Assembly: GCA_036365515.1 (NCBI GenBank) | Contig: CM070874.1 | Span: 222,006,942 to 222,070,941 of the forward strand | Origin: Torymus aiolomorphi | Lineage: Eukaryota > Arthropoda > Insecta > Hymenoptera > Torymidae | Direction: 5' to 3' | DNA: 64,000 nt | In this document: one piece after another, positions 21,299 through 32,508 of the stretch | Layout: each line of letters starts with the position of its first letter | How positions within the stretch are numbered: the first letter of the stretch is position 1 | Program-made: the position numbers and the translations under genes | The notes under the pieces: generated by a model | What the model was told of the DNA's origin: nothing | Seen by the model: only the letters and a program-made list of their open reading frames with translations | Database searches by the model: none

Positions 21299-21626
21299 GA
21301 ATAACAATTTATTGGAACAATAATTATATTAATAACAGAATAATCGCTACTGTTATTGGTTGCATTTGGCGGAGATCTAGAACATAAAACAGCGGAGCAC
21401 GGACATTAGCAACGGTTTAATATATACTAGAAAACGGTACTCGTGGTCACAGTTCTCCACTAGTAGGCTAGTGCACTCCCACTATTCGTGGACAACTCCC
21501 GGTAACGAGTGCGCTCGTGTACCCTCGTGTACCCAGGGAAATCTTCTCAGTGATGCTTTGGGTGCAGGGTAACGATTGCGCTCGTAAACCACCGCCCCTT
21601 CGGCGGTACCCCAGGGCTTAGCGTGT
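21299..21626. other. Duplicate of the non-coding flank 14323-14650
   Basis: Same sequence as 14323-14650 at an offset of 6,976. No additional features. Confidence 0.6.
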
Positions 21627-21630
21627 ACGG

Positions 21631-21834
21631 CGCTGGGCTGAGAGAGTGATTGTCCACGGCGTGCGAGGCAGCTTTATACTCATCCACCGCACAGAGGGGC
21701 AAAACTAACTTTTTTCGTTCAAATCACTCTAGAGATCTGAATTTCCGACCAATTTTGATGATTTCTTTTTTAAAGAACGCTGGAGATATTCTCTATCGAT
21801 CCCTCCAGGCCGACTTTTTAATTTTTGTAATGGC
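21631..21834 (+). pseudogene. LINE RT 5' fragment, duplicate
   Basis: Copy of 14655-14858. It again ends where the 177-bp repeat starts. Confidence 0.75.
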
Positions 21835-23132
21835 TTTACCAGTGAGTGCCTGGGTGGTTATTGTACAACATTGACTCCTCGCTCACGCCTCCTACGTACA
21901 GGAGACGGCTATCCCACCGTCTTCGCGGCAGACGGTACTTCGGTCTCCGGTTCCTGTTTAAATAAATTAGTTGTGACGGTTGTACCGGGATGGTCAAAGT
22001 AGAACGTTATAAATGGCTATCCTGCCAGGATAACTGCCGTGCGTACATGCGTGTGGGAGAGAGATAGCTGATCTCGCAAGAGTACAGGGAAAATTCGTGT
22101 GTCCGCGGGTACTAGAATTTTGCTAGTTCAGGAGGAGAGTAAGGGGATTTGAAGATTCACAAATCCTCGCGCGTATGGATTTTTGAATTTTTCGAGTCTC
22201 AAAACTTCCGATAACGGTAAAATTTTAGAAGCGCTGGAAAGGCGCAAGGACACCGCGACTTTGCGTGGTAAACAGCGAGCGCTGTTTACATTGAGAGGCG
22301 ACCGCGCGACGGAGAGGATTAGTGCCTGTCGAATTGTTGTTGTCGTGCGCGGTTGCCAGCGTGTTCGTGAAATATCCGAGCAAATAATTTAGTAGTAGAA
22401 AGTTATGTCTATATTCGGATAGGACTGTTTGGGTTCGCGGATTAGAGAGAACTCGAGTAACGTTCAATGACATAACGAAGTCTTGATTTTAAATATTGAC
22501 TGTGACTTCGACGATTTGAATTTTAAAATTTTGATTAGTTGACTATTGTGACTATCTTGTTAATTTAATTATTTGATTATTATTGAATTATCGCCGCCCA
22601 AACAGAGTAACTTAGAATAAGAAGTTCGGTGTGAGAATGTGAATATACATGCAAATTTTAAATTGTGTGTTCAATTAAATTATAATATTTATTTGTTATG
22701 TTGTGATTGTGCTAGCTAAAGCTAGCTCTTGTGAGCTTCGCGCGGTTGCGAAGTACATACGCTGTGTGGAAGTGCACGCGCGGGGATAGAGAGCGGCTCA
22801 CGTAAGCGAGTCGATTGTGAGTACGTAGCGCACTACGTGCGCCAGCGAAATTTTTGCGAGCCTCGCGTTACAGCTAATACGCACTTGGTGCGGAGGGCAC
22901 GCGCGAGGATTGAGAGCGGCTTCGTGCAACGAGCCGGTTGCGAGTTTTGCCGATTCTTCAGGCAGAAATTGAAGTAGTAAGGGGGTTTGTTAATTATTGC
23001 CATTCTGCGGAGGGGGAGAATCGCGCGCGTAAAGCGAATTTTCAGCGTACGTTTCTTCGTTCACACTGAGGCGCGAGGGAAAAGTTGTGTTTTTCTTTTT
23101 GGTTGTTTGGCTCGGAGTATTTAGTCGGGGCC

Positions 23133-23945
23133 ATGGCGTCATTGGCGCATAGACGTAGGATGCGAAAGCTTCGCCGAAAATCGGGCGTGAGGGCATTAGA
23201 CATCGTAGTGACTCGACTGACCCCGCGATTATTAATTGAATTATTGGATTTAGACGGATTAAACACGGATTGGGCGCTCGACGAACTCCGCGAGCGCCGA
23301 CTTCGTTTTGACATACGTAAAGCTGACGCGACGTTGGACGTGCCGGTTTATCGCGAGGATTTCCGCGGCGAGAATTTGCCTGCAACAACGGCGTATTTGT
23401 TAACACACATGTCTCGCGAAGAAGTCCAACCACAGTGGTGGAGCGACGCTGCGGCAGCACGGGCGGAAATTAATAGTCATACGGAGAGGCGCGTGGAGGA
23501 CGGGCCGAAATTGAGTGCGCCACCGCCGTATACCTCGGAGCGCGTGGCTCCGAGTGAACCAGCGGAGGCGATGGTGCCAGGTACGCCGACGCCAGCGTCT
23601 TCACGCGTGGGGAACGCAGTTACTGCACTGCCACGTTTGTTTTTTCGTCGGAAATATCGTGAAGCATTGTCGCGAAGCGGAAACCACGTATTCGCGGAGG
23701 AGCGCGTCTGGATTAGCAAGGTTCGACGTGAGAATCCACGAAACGGTTTGGCTCAGTCGCGCTCGGATTTAAATGTACCTGTCGACAATGTACCCGTTGC
23801 ACATGTACAAGGGTTGCGCTTTAGTAGTGGGAGCACGCCGATGGGTGCGCGACGTAACACCGGAGAACTGGGAAGGAATCGTGAGGCGAGCGTTACTTCA
23901 GACATCCGGGGAGGGGACGGAGCAACCAACGGTGGTATCGCGTAG
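23133..23945 (+). CDS. Gag-like protein of the LARD-like element, copy 2 (270 aa)
   Basis: Same frame as 16154-16966 with one visible residue change (KPGVRAL to KSGVRAL). No frameshift has appeared in either copy, which fits the recent date of the duplication and does not by itself show selection. The role is inferred as Gag from context. Confidence 0.5.
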   Translation: MASLAHRRRMRKLRRKSGVRALDIVVTRLTPRLLIELLDLDGLNTDWALDELRERRLRFDIRKADATLDVPVYREDFRGENLPATTAYLLTHMSREEVQPQWWSDAAAARAEINSHTERRVEDGPKLSAPPPYTSERVAPSEPAEAMVPGTPTPASSRVGNAVTALPRLFFRRKYREALSRSGNHVFAEERVWISKVRRENPRNGLAQSRSDLNVPVDNVPVAHVQGLRFSSGSTPMGARRNTGELGRNREASVTSDIRGGDGATNGGIA

Positions 23946-24985
23946 CGCGTCGACTTTCTTGCACCTGCGAAGGTGTGATCGAGAGTCGAATTGAGAGTCG
24001 TCGGCGACATTGTCGCGCGATGTTTGAGAGACCGGGTCCTCGAGCTCCGTAAGCATACGATGAGAGCGAAATTGCAGCTAGCGGACCGGTCGCCGCTTTC
24101 TGCGGCATGGTGGAAGGAGGACCGCGACACACGCTGATATGGAGCAGCACGGTTGGTTAATGCTGTAGAAGCGCAGCGCGGAAGTCCTTGAAGCCATCCC
24201 GTGCGCATTTGCGGACCACGCGCTGCAATGGTTACGCTCGATTACTCGTAGGACCGGGATTATTGAATCCGCAGGGGGAGTGAGCACTGACAAACTGAGG
24301 CGACTGCAGGTATGGTAATTGCAACCGTGCTCAGAGGCGCGAGGTGCTTCGTGAATTTTAACGCAGGTTGAATTCCGAAGCACCAGCGCCTTCGCCAACG
24401 GGCAGGTTCAATGCCAGTACAGCGGAAAGATGAGGTAATGCCAGCGCAGCTCAAGGTAGGGAGGATTAATCATTTTTATCAGAGCGGGGAGGTTCCATGA
24501 AGTTTGAGGGACGGAAGTAAGAGGGGAAATTGAGTGCGAGTCGAGGCGCGGAGAAACGGAAATGTAGAGTAGCGACGCGGATGCGTAGAGGAGTAACGCG
24601 GGCGACGGGTGATCGAGAGGACGCGTTGCACCGTGAATGTTCCGGGCAAGCCTGTCACTAGAGAGGCGTGACAGGGGTGGCAGACTGGAAGCGAGAGAGG
24701 CTTTTGCAGGCTGCGCTGCTGGTCACGTATTGAGTGCTACGGGCTGAGTCGGCAGTGTTTCAGCCAAAGGGCGTGAGCGTGTCGCAGCCATGGGATGGAA
24801 GTATATTGTTCGACGGTGTGCGGCGCAAGAGTCGCAAGTGCAACGCGCCGATGTGCTACGGGGTAGACAGGCGGGGCATATCGCGAGCTCTTGTCCGCAG
24901 AAGCGGAGCGCGGGTCTTAGAGACCGCGTGCTGGCCCGTCGAACAATCTCCCAAGTCGTGCTGGGCAGGGCGCGAGGAGCGTAGG
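23946..24985 (+). pseudogene. Degraded gag capsid and zinc knuckle, LARD-like copy 2
   Basis: Duplicate of 16967-18010. It shows the same split CCHC remnant (about 24843-24901) and the capsid-like segment near 24180-24320, with the same frame breaks, so the gene was already broken before the duplication. Confidence 0.5.
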
Positions 24986-27063
24986 ACAGCTGACGGGAGG
25001 CGAGTGGGTAGAGGTGAGGATGCCGAGATACCTCCAACACAGGGTTGGTGGAGGTGATGGTATCAAGATACCTAATACCCAGGTTTCGGTTTTGGTGATG
25101 GTGGATTATGTATTATTGGTGAGGGTTTTCGAGTCGACTGATCTCGACGACGTTCAGGCATCTATCGCGATTGTATGCGCTGAAACATCGGAGATCGGTC
25201 CAATAAAGAGTAGCCAGAGCTGCGGAGAGCTTTGGCGCTGTGAGAGTCGGGTGTGGCTCCGCTGGACTACGGCAGGTGGTCAGACCTACGCCGAGCCTAG
25301 CGTTGAAGCCGCACCCGTTTGAGTGTCACCGGAAACGACCTGTCGGTCTTTTCCGATGGGGGATGGAGGCCAGTCATGAAGCGACCGGATAGATAAGTCG
25401 CAGGCGGCAGCTGATAGGAGTTGCGCAGGGATCGGAGCGTCTGGGTGGCTCGAACGCGGAAAACAAAAATTTTTTTTTTTCTCGAGTTTGAACTCACCAC
25501 CAGAGCTTCAACTGCAGTTAACACCAGCTGTGCCGCTACGTAGGAGTGGAGGAGAGCTAAGTGACAAGACGGAGTGTGGCGCGTCTGTGTAAGACTGAGC
25601 CCTCCGTTAGCTAGAGAGCTCGACCTGCGATCTGAGCTGGAGGACACAAGGTGCGAGATGGCGAGGCATCAGTGTCGATGCATTACGAGAGTATGTCTGT
25701 GATATAGTGTATCGCCTGATTGTGTAAGTGTGGTGAACGTAAAAGGAACTGGCAACTGCAGCAACGCATGGCAATTGGAACGTCCTAGTGTTCCAATCGC
25801 GTGACGTCAGGCAGTAATGTTAATATTATTATGTCTGAGCAATATATTTTGTTTTTTTTTATTGTGAGAGCGAAACCGAGGGCTTAGTCTGCAGAGAAAG
25901 AGTATTGCTAAAGCCGCTCATCTGTAGGAGATTCGCGGCTTGGGGGGGGAGCTGTGACGAGGAAAGCGCCGGTATGGGCGAATTCCTCGCAGGGCACAGT
26001 ATACTCTCTCTGCCAAGGCCGTCGCTCTCGCACACACACAAATGTAGCCAAGCCTACAAGTATTGTCGTGCTTTCCTGTTAAGGTGTGACGACAGCAACA
26101 CGGCGAGACGCGGGCTATGAGCCGCGAGGAGAGAGAGGGAGAGAGGGAGAGAGAAGCGAGGAGACGCTGCGGCGCTATGAGAGCCGGTGCGAGAGAGAGT
26201 AATGAGTCTCGGCCAGCAAGCCCTAGTAAGAGCATGCACCCGAATTACCGGCATCGGGTTAAGAAGAGAGAGAGAGAAAGAGAATTAGACGCTCAGCCAA
26301 GAGTCCACGCTACGAGTCCTCGCACCCGGCCGGCGTCATCCACGCAGCAGGAGCGAGAGCCACCGGCGACGAGTCAGCTGCAGCAGAGCCACCGTTGGCG
26401 CACGAGGCGCGACGGCCCTCAACAATGAAGCAGCGGCAGAGCGGCACTGCAACTCGCGGTCATCGCCGGTTGCGCGGTGCGCGACGGCCACGAGCGAGGT
26501 AGCGGACGACCAGGAGGCGGCAGGCAGAGCGACGTCAGGCGAGTACTAGGCTTCTTAAGACCGGCCGCGGTCGATTGCGTGTTGCGAGGCGTGCGCGCCA
26601 GGGTTTGTATAATCCGGGCAGCCCGCGTGAGTTGAGGCAGTGTTCCCGGCGACGGTGAGCACAGTCTCCTCACTTAATTGCGAGGAGAGTAATCCCTCGG
26701 ATTGCGTGGCGCGCCGAAGAGGCGCGTATCGTGTGTGCTCGTCCGAGAGCGTAAATGCAGTACTTTTAGACAATAAATGCCATTTTTACCAGTGAGTGCC
26801 TGGGTGGTTATTGCACAACCCTGACTCCTCACTCACGCATCCTATGCACAGGAGACGGCTATCCCACCGTCTCCGCGGCAGGCGGAACTTCGGTCTCCGG
26901 TTCCTGTTTAAATAAATTAGTTCTGACGGTTGTACCGGGATGGTCGAAGTACAACGTTACAACACGGAAAATAAATAATACATTTTGATTAAAGTAACAG
27001 TTATAAATAATTAATCATTTGTTATTGATGAAACAATATTATGTTTTATTAACCATATTTTTC

Positions 27064-28997
27064 TTAACTGTTACTAATCAATAGATTTTGAGCATCTGGT
27101 AGAAAATCACGTTCCTTGGTTACTGTTTTTTGTCTAAGGCTTGAAATAAGGTGGTCTGATGACACCAAGAGAAAGTGGATGATGTCTTCATTAGTATTCA
27201 TTGGTTTATCTTATCGCGTATTGAACTCTCTACACTGTTTAACTTCTTTGTTTCTTGCTTCTTGGGACTTTTCAGACAATAGTCTTATGGGAATCGAAAA
27301 CGATATTATTATCGCTGCTCCATGAATCAAAATGACATGACATGATGAAGGCATTGTATATCAAGCATATTTTTCGATGTAAAGCTCTGCAGTATCTTGA
27401 CAGTATTTCTGAAAGTTTTTACATCAATTGCCTCTTTTGAACATATTACTTGCAAAATTATGTAAATGCGTTTTAAAAACTCATCATTAAGTCCGGTTAT
27501 TTTAGCAATTGTTTCAAAATTTCAAAAAAATTTCGTGGCAGTATTGCCGTCATTAGTGCTACCTACACTTTGTTAATTAACGAGAATATTTAATTCATTA
27601 CGAATTTCTCTTTGAATTCTGCTCTTTGTTTGCTTAATGATCTCTTTTTCCGTATCTAGCAATCATTCATTCCATTTTTTTACTGGCAACTTGTAATCTA
27701 GATGAAGGATCCATTCCATAATTCGAATCCATGCGTGCAGTGTTGAAAGCCCATATTGATATGACTCTATATTAACTGGTTTTTTATTTAATGCTTCTAA
27801 ATTGTTCATATCTCTTGGAACACTGTTGCATATAGGACATCGTTGAGAGGATATTGTATCTATTAGAGCATGTCGAACTTTCCCATCTATCATTGTACAA
27901 AGCATTGTGTGTTGAATTGTAATTTTCAGTCCTTCAAAGTCGATTTCTGTTAGCTTCGGATTTGCTATTTGGTTCTTTATTTGTTCAATTTCAGATTTAA
28001 TTATATCCAAAGTTTCTTTTTGATAAGCAAATTTTATTGTTCGACAATACTTTGTAGAAGATGGATTTTCATTCTTTCAGTACTCCTCCACTGTCGCAAT
28101 TTCATCAGTATTAGCCTTCAAGCTAATTGAAACTAGAGAAGACATTAAAATACTATTGCAATTTAAATTATCGCAGTCAGTGAATGATTGCTTGTACTGA
28201 GTTAAACCGGAACTTCCATCACAACCATATTTTGAGATTAGTTCAAAAACAATTCTTTGTTTCTTTAGTATAATATTTTTTACATTGTCAATTTTCAAAA
28301 TTCTCTTAGCTGTATGATCAAGGAGGTCTTGCAACTTAATAGTTGCACTTGTTTCAGAAACTTCAATTTTAGGGTAACACTTTGTTTTCACTTCAGTGAT
28401 ACGCTTATATGTAGGCAAAACATTAATTCCTTTTTGATTTAGTGTTCGTCTAATTGTATTGTATTGATTTTTTGTAAATTTACAGTCAACAAATAAAACT
28501 AAAGCTGCATCATCTGACAGAATACATATATTGTTTTCTTCATCATAATTATTATTGGCCTCAAATTCTTTATGATTTATTTCACCATTTTTGGAAGTAT
28601 TGAAAGAACTTTGTCTTTTTAAAGAAGTATTCAGTAATTCCGAAGTTGGTATTTCATCAAATATTTCATTAAGTCTTCATTTTTTAGTAGAAGAACTACT
28701 TTCTTCAAATGATTTGTTCTTCTTAAGATTTTTATTTGGTGAAGATATAATGAAAGAATTGTCGAGCCACTCTTCATTATTTTTAAAAAAGTTTGATTCC
28801 ACATAAAATGAATTTTTCCATTTCTTTCTAAATATGGGTAAAAAAAATTGGTTAAGCTTCTTTTCAACTGACTGCAGCACTTGTGGTGGCAACTGATATT
28901 TTTTACCTATAGAATCTTGAATGACTGTGCTGTCTTGTTTCCCAAATCTCAAAAGAATATTCACCAATTCTTTATTACTAATTGATATATCCATCAT
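27064..28997 (-). pseudogene. Transib (RAG1-like) DDE transposase
   Basis: The minus strand gives a near full-length product of about 640 codons in several frames. Three hallmarks align by eye with the RAG1 core: GCDGSSGL with the first Asp (28218-28220), MIDGKVRHALID with the second Asp (27885-27887) followed by the zinc motif CPICN, and SQEARNKE with the Glu (27259-27261). GLSTLHAWIRI and STNDGNTATKFF match the corresponding RAG1 LHxxI and NGN segments. The protein would cut and paste DNA at terminal repeats. Frame breaks occur near 28677, 28077, 27663 and 27570-27590. Assignment to Transib is from remembered family motifs. Confidence 0.8.
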
Positions 28998-30200
28998 AGA
29001 ATATTGAGAAAATAATTAATATAATTACGCAGCTTGTTGCTCAGAATCAGTGTTATATGTAGAAAAAACTTTGAGATATAACTACATTCAAAAATCAGGC
29101 AGGTAGTGCACGATATAAATCAAGACACAGCTGTAAAGTGAATTAAAATTATAATATATAATGCTAGAAGTTAATATTTCGTAAAAAGAACCATTTAGAG
29201 TCTTTGATATGATTTCATACAAAATTAGTAATGGCTTAAAGTTTTGAAGTACCGACATATAGTTCAATAAGAATAGTTTGGAAACACAACGAAATAAATA
29301 TAACATGTCAAATAATATATCTTGTAATTTAAAGAGAATTGTAATATAAATCAACAATAAAACAAGATTTAAATAATAGTTATAAAATGGAACAAATATT
29401 TATGTATTGTATCGAATTTTTTGAATAATCACAAGAATTCTGAAATTAACCTAATCTGATTTTAAGCGATCGCGCAATAATCAACGATTCATTTTTAACA
29501 ATATGTTTCCATTTAAAATATTAATATTTATCATGAATTGAAAATGCTTATCGTAAATGTATTGAGGATAGAGTTTTCTTAATAATGAACAAAGATGCTA
29601 TCTTTCATAATTAAGTATTTTTCAGCTGCCCGAAAGTTCAAAATAATAATTATAAATTCACCGCAGTCATACTGCGGGCAAGTCCCGTCTATTGTCTTTC
29701 CTAACAACGGGACAAATAGTACATTTACTTTATTTTCTTTTTATAGAGTAACCGAAACGAGCCTTTTCACGTTGCTAGCTTACTCAAAGAAAATTCAAGG
29801 TACTCATTCGCGTGCGTGAAATACAACATTAAGGCACACATTTGATCAAATATATATATAAACCGATTTTACGTACGATGATGAGAAAAAGTATTCTTAC
29901 AAAAAGCATTCTTATAAAACCTTTATATCAACATGAATTTATATTTAGCATAATTGCTGAAATATACTATAACATCTTTAGGCTGTGTAGAGTAATTAGG
30001 TCTTACCTCTCGAACAGGCCGTTTGGTACTAACACTAGTAGCTCTTGTCTTCAATTTCAGCACTTTCCAAAATAAAACTGAAAATAAATAAATCATCTAT
30101 TAGTATTCGATCAGAAGCTTAATCCCCAATTCTGGAAAACCGATCAGTTAAATAACGGATTTTAGAATTTTTAAAAACATTTTCACCATTTTATTTTCTT
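28998..30200. other. AT-rich stretch, no supported gene
   Basis: This is presumably the Transib 5' flank, then unclassified sequence. No terminal repeat pairing with the other end of the transposon (around 26965-27060) could be seen. Short ORFs here are AT-rich and lack domain signal. A palindromic GCAGTcatACTGC lies near 29663-29677. Confidence 0.5.
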
Positions 30201-30214
30201 ACATCAACACAGTA

Positions 30215-30432
30215 ACAAAATATCTATTGCTTCCTCATAGAGGAAGCTTTGTAACGGTGAAAAAAATTTTCGAAAAAAGAAATGTTCGAAACGATGTTTT
30301 AAGGCGATATATGTGTATATTAGTTAATTTTGATAATTTTTGTTTTCGTGGATGTGTGTGTGTGTGTGCGAGCGCGCGTGTGTGTGTAAACTAATATAAT
30401 ATCTCCGAAACGGATCAACTGATTTTCGTTGG
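30215..30432. repeat. Repeat with CTTCCTC..GAGGAAG palindrome and (GT)n tract
   Basis: CTTCCTCATAGAGGAAGC (30231-30248) followed by a GT-rich tract (30353-30387). A related arrangement, CTTCCTCCTAGAGGAAGC then a long (GT)n, is at 48687-48890. No coding content. Confidence 0.6.
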
Positions 30433-30603
30433 GTAAAGCTTATTCTCTTCGTCTCGCGGGAAAAGAAAGGTACCCTGATGGATTTGAGTTTTTATTGATT
30501 TTCTTTTGTTTTATAACCAAAAAACGTTTTTGAATTTTAAGTTTTTTGATTTTTTCATATCTTACAGCCATTATAACATAATATAATAAACTTTTCTTTA
30601 AAG

Positions 30604-30608
30604 GTATC
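30604..30608. repeat. BEL target-site duplication, left
   Basis: GTATC directly before the TG of the 5' LTR; it recurs at 34577-34581. Confidence 0.9.
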
Positions 30609-30932
30609 TGTTCACGATCCATCGCCTCGAATGCTCGAGACGCTGACGTCATCGAGCCTTATAAGGCCATATTCGGCCTGCGCAAGTGCGCAGCCAGTCA
30701 GCGCTCGCCACGCGACCCTCTCTGCGCCCCTCCAACTCCCAAGATGCCGGCCGACTGCACCTGGCCGCGCAGTCAGTTCAGTTCAGAACGCGACGGCCAA
30801 GAGAGACAGCAGCAGCTCACGACTGCACAACGGACACCAACAATAAACCACTTTATTCTCCACACGAAACGCCTTCAATTATTGAACCTTCAGTCCACGA
30901 TCCCACCCTTCATTCATTCACTCTCAAAAACA
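30609..30932 (+). repeat. BEL 5' LTR (324 bp)
   Basis: TGTT...AACA ends. It contains CTTATAAGGCC (TATA-like, about 30658), a CAGTTCAGTTCAG initiator-like run and AATAAA (30842-30847). It differs from the 3' LTR mainly in the first 20 bases and a few substitutions. Confidence 0.9.
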
Positions 30933-30933
30933 T

Positions 30934-30951
30934 TGGTCCTTCGAGCCGGAT
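30934..30951 (+). promoter_or_regulatory. BEL primer-binding site, tRNA-Tyr type
   Basis: TGGTCCTTCGAGCCGGAT starts one base after the LTR. It is the exact complement of the 3' end of eukaryotic tRNA-Tyr (ATCCGGCTCGAAGGACCA), as recalled. An 18-base match next to an LTR end makes the assignment strong. Confidence 0.9.
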
Positions 30952-31189
30952 CGTGGGAGAGAAGCAACGCCATGAAGACGCCGAGAAAGAGAACATTCTC
31001 TATTCTCTACGTCTACTCTCGAGTGGCGTAGGAATAGCACTTCTTCTTTCAGGTACGCATCAAAAAGTGTTCGTGGTCGTGAGTGCCGTTACAGTCACAT
31101 GTGCCCGCATGTTGACATCGCGTTCGTTGCTGTCTCTCTCTCGTTATCACGCCGTCGCGCGCGAGGAAGCCTATTACTAAGGCTGCCTA

Positions 31190-31405
31190 GGGGAAATAGC
31201 AGACTCAATTGCTATTTTCCCCATTTCTGAAAGCGCCTTGGAGTGCGTACCTAACGACTCGAAGACGTTGCCAAGAGCGTGCGCTGCAAAGCCAGCTCTA
31301 GAGTCATCGCGCTCGTACGGTGACCGGCAGCCATCTTGTCTTGCAGTCAAAAGCGTGCGCTGTAAAGCCAGCTTTCGAGTCACCGCGTTCGTACGGTGAC
31401 CGGCG
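31190..31405 (+). repeat. Imperfect two-copy repeat in BEL leader
   Basis: The block GCGTGCGCTG(C/T)AAAGCCAGC through CGTACGGTGACCGGC occurs twice in tandem (about 31277-31330 and 31350-31403). Non-coding. Confidence 0.75.
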
Positions 31406-31454
31406 GATATCAAGACATCAACACGGCAGATATCAACACGGACAACCAGCGTGC

Positions 31455-31760
31455 ATTGTACACGCACGGGGTCCACAGCATTTCATCACGGACAACCCAT
31501 GTGCAGCGTACACGTACGGGGTCCACATCATTCAAGGCATGGACAACCCGCGTGCGGCGTACACGCTACGGGGTTCACACCAGCCAAGGCAAGGAGTAGC
31601 CGCGTGGAATCTACACGTTACGGGGCTCACATCCGTCAAGTCAAGGAGTACCCACGTACAGTCTACACGCTACGGGGCTCACGCAACTCACATCACGGAC
31701 TACCCGCGTGGAGCGCGAGATACAGGGTCTACACCAGTCCATCCACGGACTGCTTCAGAA
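31455..31760 (+). repeat. 51-bp tandem repeat in BEL leader, about 6 copies
   Basis: Units of 50-52 bases begin TACACG(C/T)TACGGGG(T/C)(T/C)CAC and end with a CGCGTG-GCG-like block. At least five are clear, then a diverged sixth. The overlapping ORFs 31320-31820, 31396-31599 and 31451-31789 are produced by this periodicity and are not credible genes. Confidence 0.85.
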
Positions 31761-31814
31761 GTGAACGGATACATTGGCCCATTAAATGAACACACGTATC
31801 GTTCCAATTACTTA

Positions 31815-31995
31815 GTTTGAACTTGGCCTTTTTTTTAGTTTGAACTTGGGTTTAATTTACTTGAACTTAGCGAACTTGACTTTATCTAGTTTGAACTTGG
31901 CCTTTTTTAGTTTGAACTTGGGTTTAATTTACTTGAACTTGGTGAACTTGGCCTTTCTTAGTTTGAACTTGAGTTAATCATATATGAACTTGGGA
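31815..31995 (+). repeat. TTGAACTTGG-rich tandem repeat in BEL leader
   Basis: TTTGAACTTGG recurs at least eight times. A longer unit of about 72-75 bases (AGTTTGAACTTGGCC to GAACTTG-CTTT) appears twice, with further partial units. Confidence 0.85.
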
Positions 31996-32508
31996 ATTAC
32001 ATCAATTTTGTGTTAAACTTGGGTGCGAATATTTATAATTGCAATTTACTTATATCACTGGACCTTGCAGTTTACTTGGAACTTCGCCTGCTGGCCCGCA
32101 TCTAATTGCATTTCTGCAGCTGACGACGATTCAACAGCTGACTACGTCGCAGGAATCACTGCGACCACATCGCCTGCAACATTCAATACCTGCAGTATCT
32201 TCTCTTTGAGCAATCGACGTCGTGGATCACCTGCAGATTCATCGTGGGAACGTTAGCTGACACAGTCAACGTCGCAGCTTCAAGCGCATCTCAACTTCTA
32301 TTATAGCATAAGTATTATAACCTAGGTTAAGACTTAGATGTAATTACTCTCACTATTACTTCTCTACTCTCGAGTGGTTAAGAATAGTTTACTACCAAAG
32401 CTAAGTAGTCAATTTCGTCACTAGTCTTCTATTATTGTTGATCTCAAAGGCTTCATCTCGTCTCCATAACTAGTCAATTCGTTACTAGTCCAATTATTTG
32501 ATCTCAAA

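Larger units (their letters stand above)
21836..26962 (+). mobile_element. Non-autonomous LTR element (LARD-like), copy 2
   Basis: Duplicate of 14860-19989 with LTR-like repeats at 21836-22012 and 26786-26962. It differs by small indels, for example an extra AG near 22138, an extra G near 23016, a lost G near 24118, a lost GG near 24487 and three bases lost near 25240. It arose by the tandem duplication, not by independent transposition, because the flanks are copied too. Confidence 0.65.
20477..27449. repeat. Tandem duplication, unit 2 (6,973 bp)
   Basis: It is near-identical to 13501-20476. Its right end continues without a break into the rest of the Transib gene, so this side is native and only the middle joint is new. 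Microhomology at the joint is about one base. An assembly artefact of two haplotypes cannot be excluded from sequence alone. Confidence 0.95.

Noticed and set aside
28591..28806. 71-codon plus-strand ORF opposite the Transib gene
   Set aside because: It is the antisense shadow of the Transib N-terminal coding region.
29088..29357. 89-codon minus-strand ORF rich in Leu, Ile and Phe, membrane-like
   Set aside because: Its composition follows from AT-rich DNA. There are no splice-framed neighbours and no family resemblance.
31320..31820. Three overlapping plus-strand ORFs of 67-166 codons
   Set aside because: They lie wholly in the 51-bp tandem repeat of the BEL leader, and all three frames stay open because of the repeat composition. 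No domain is recognised.
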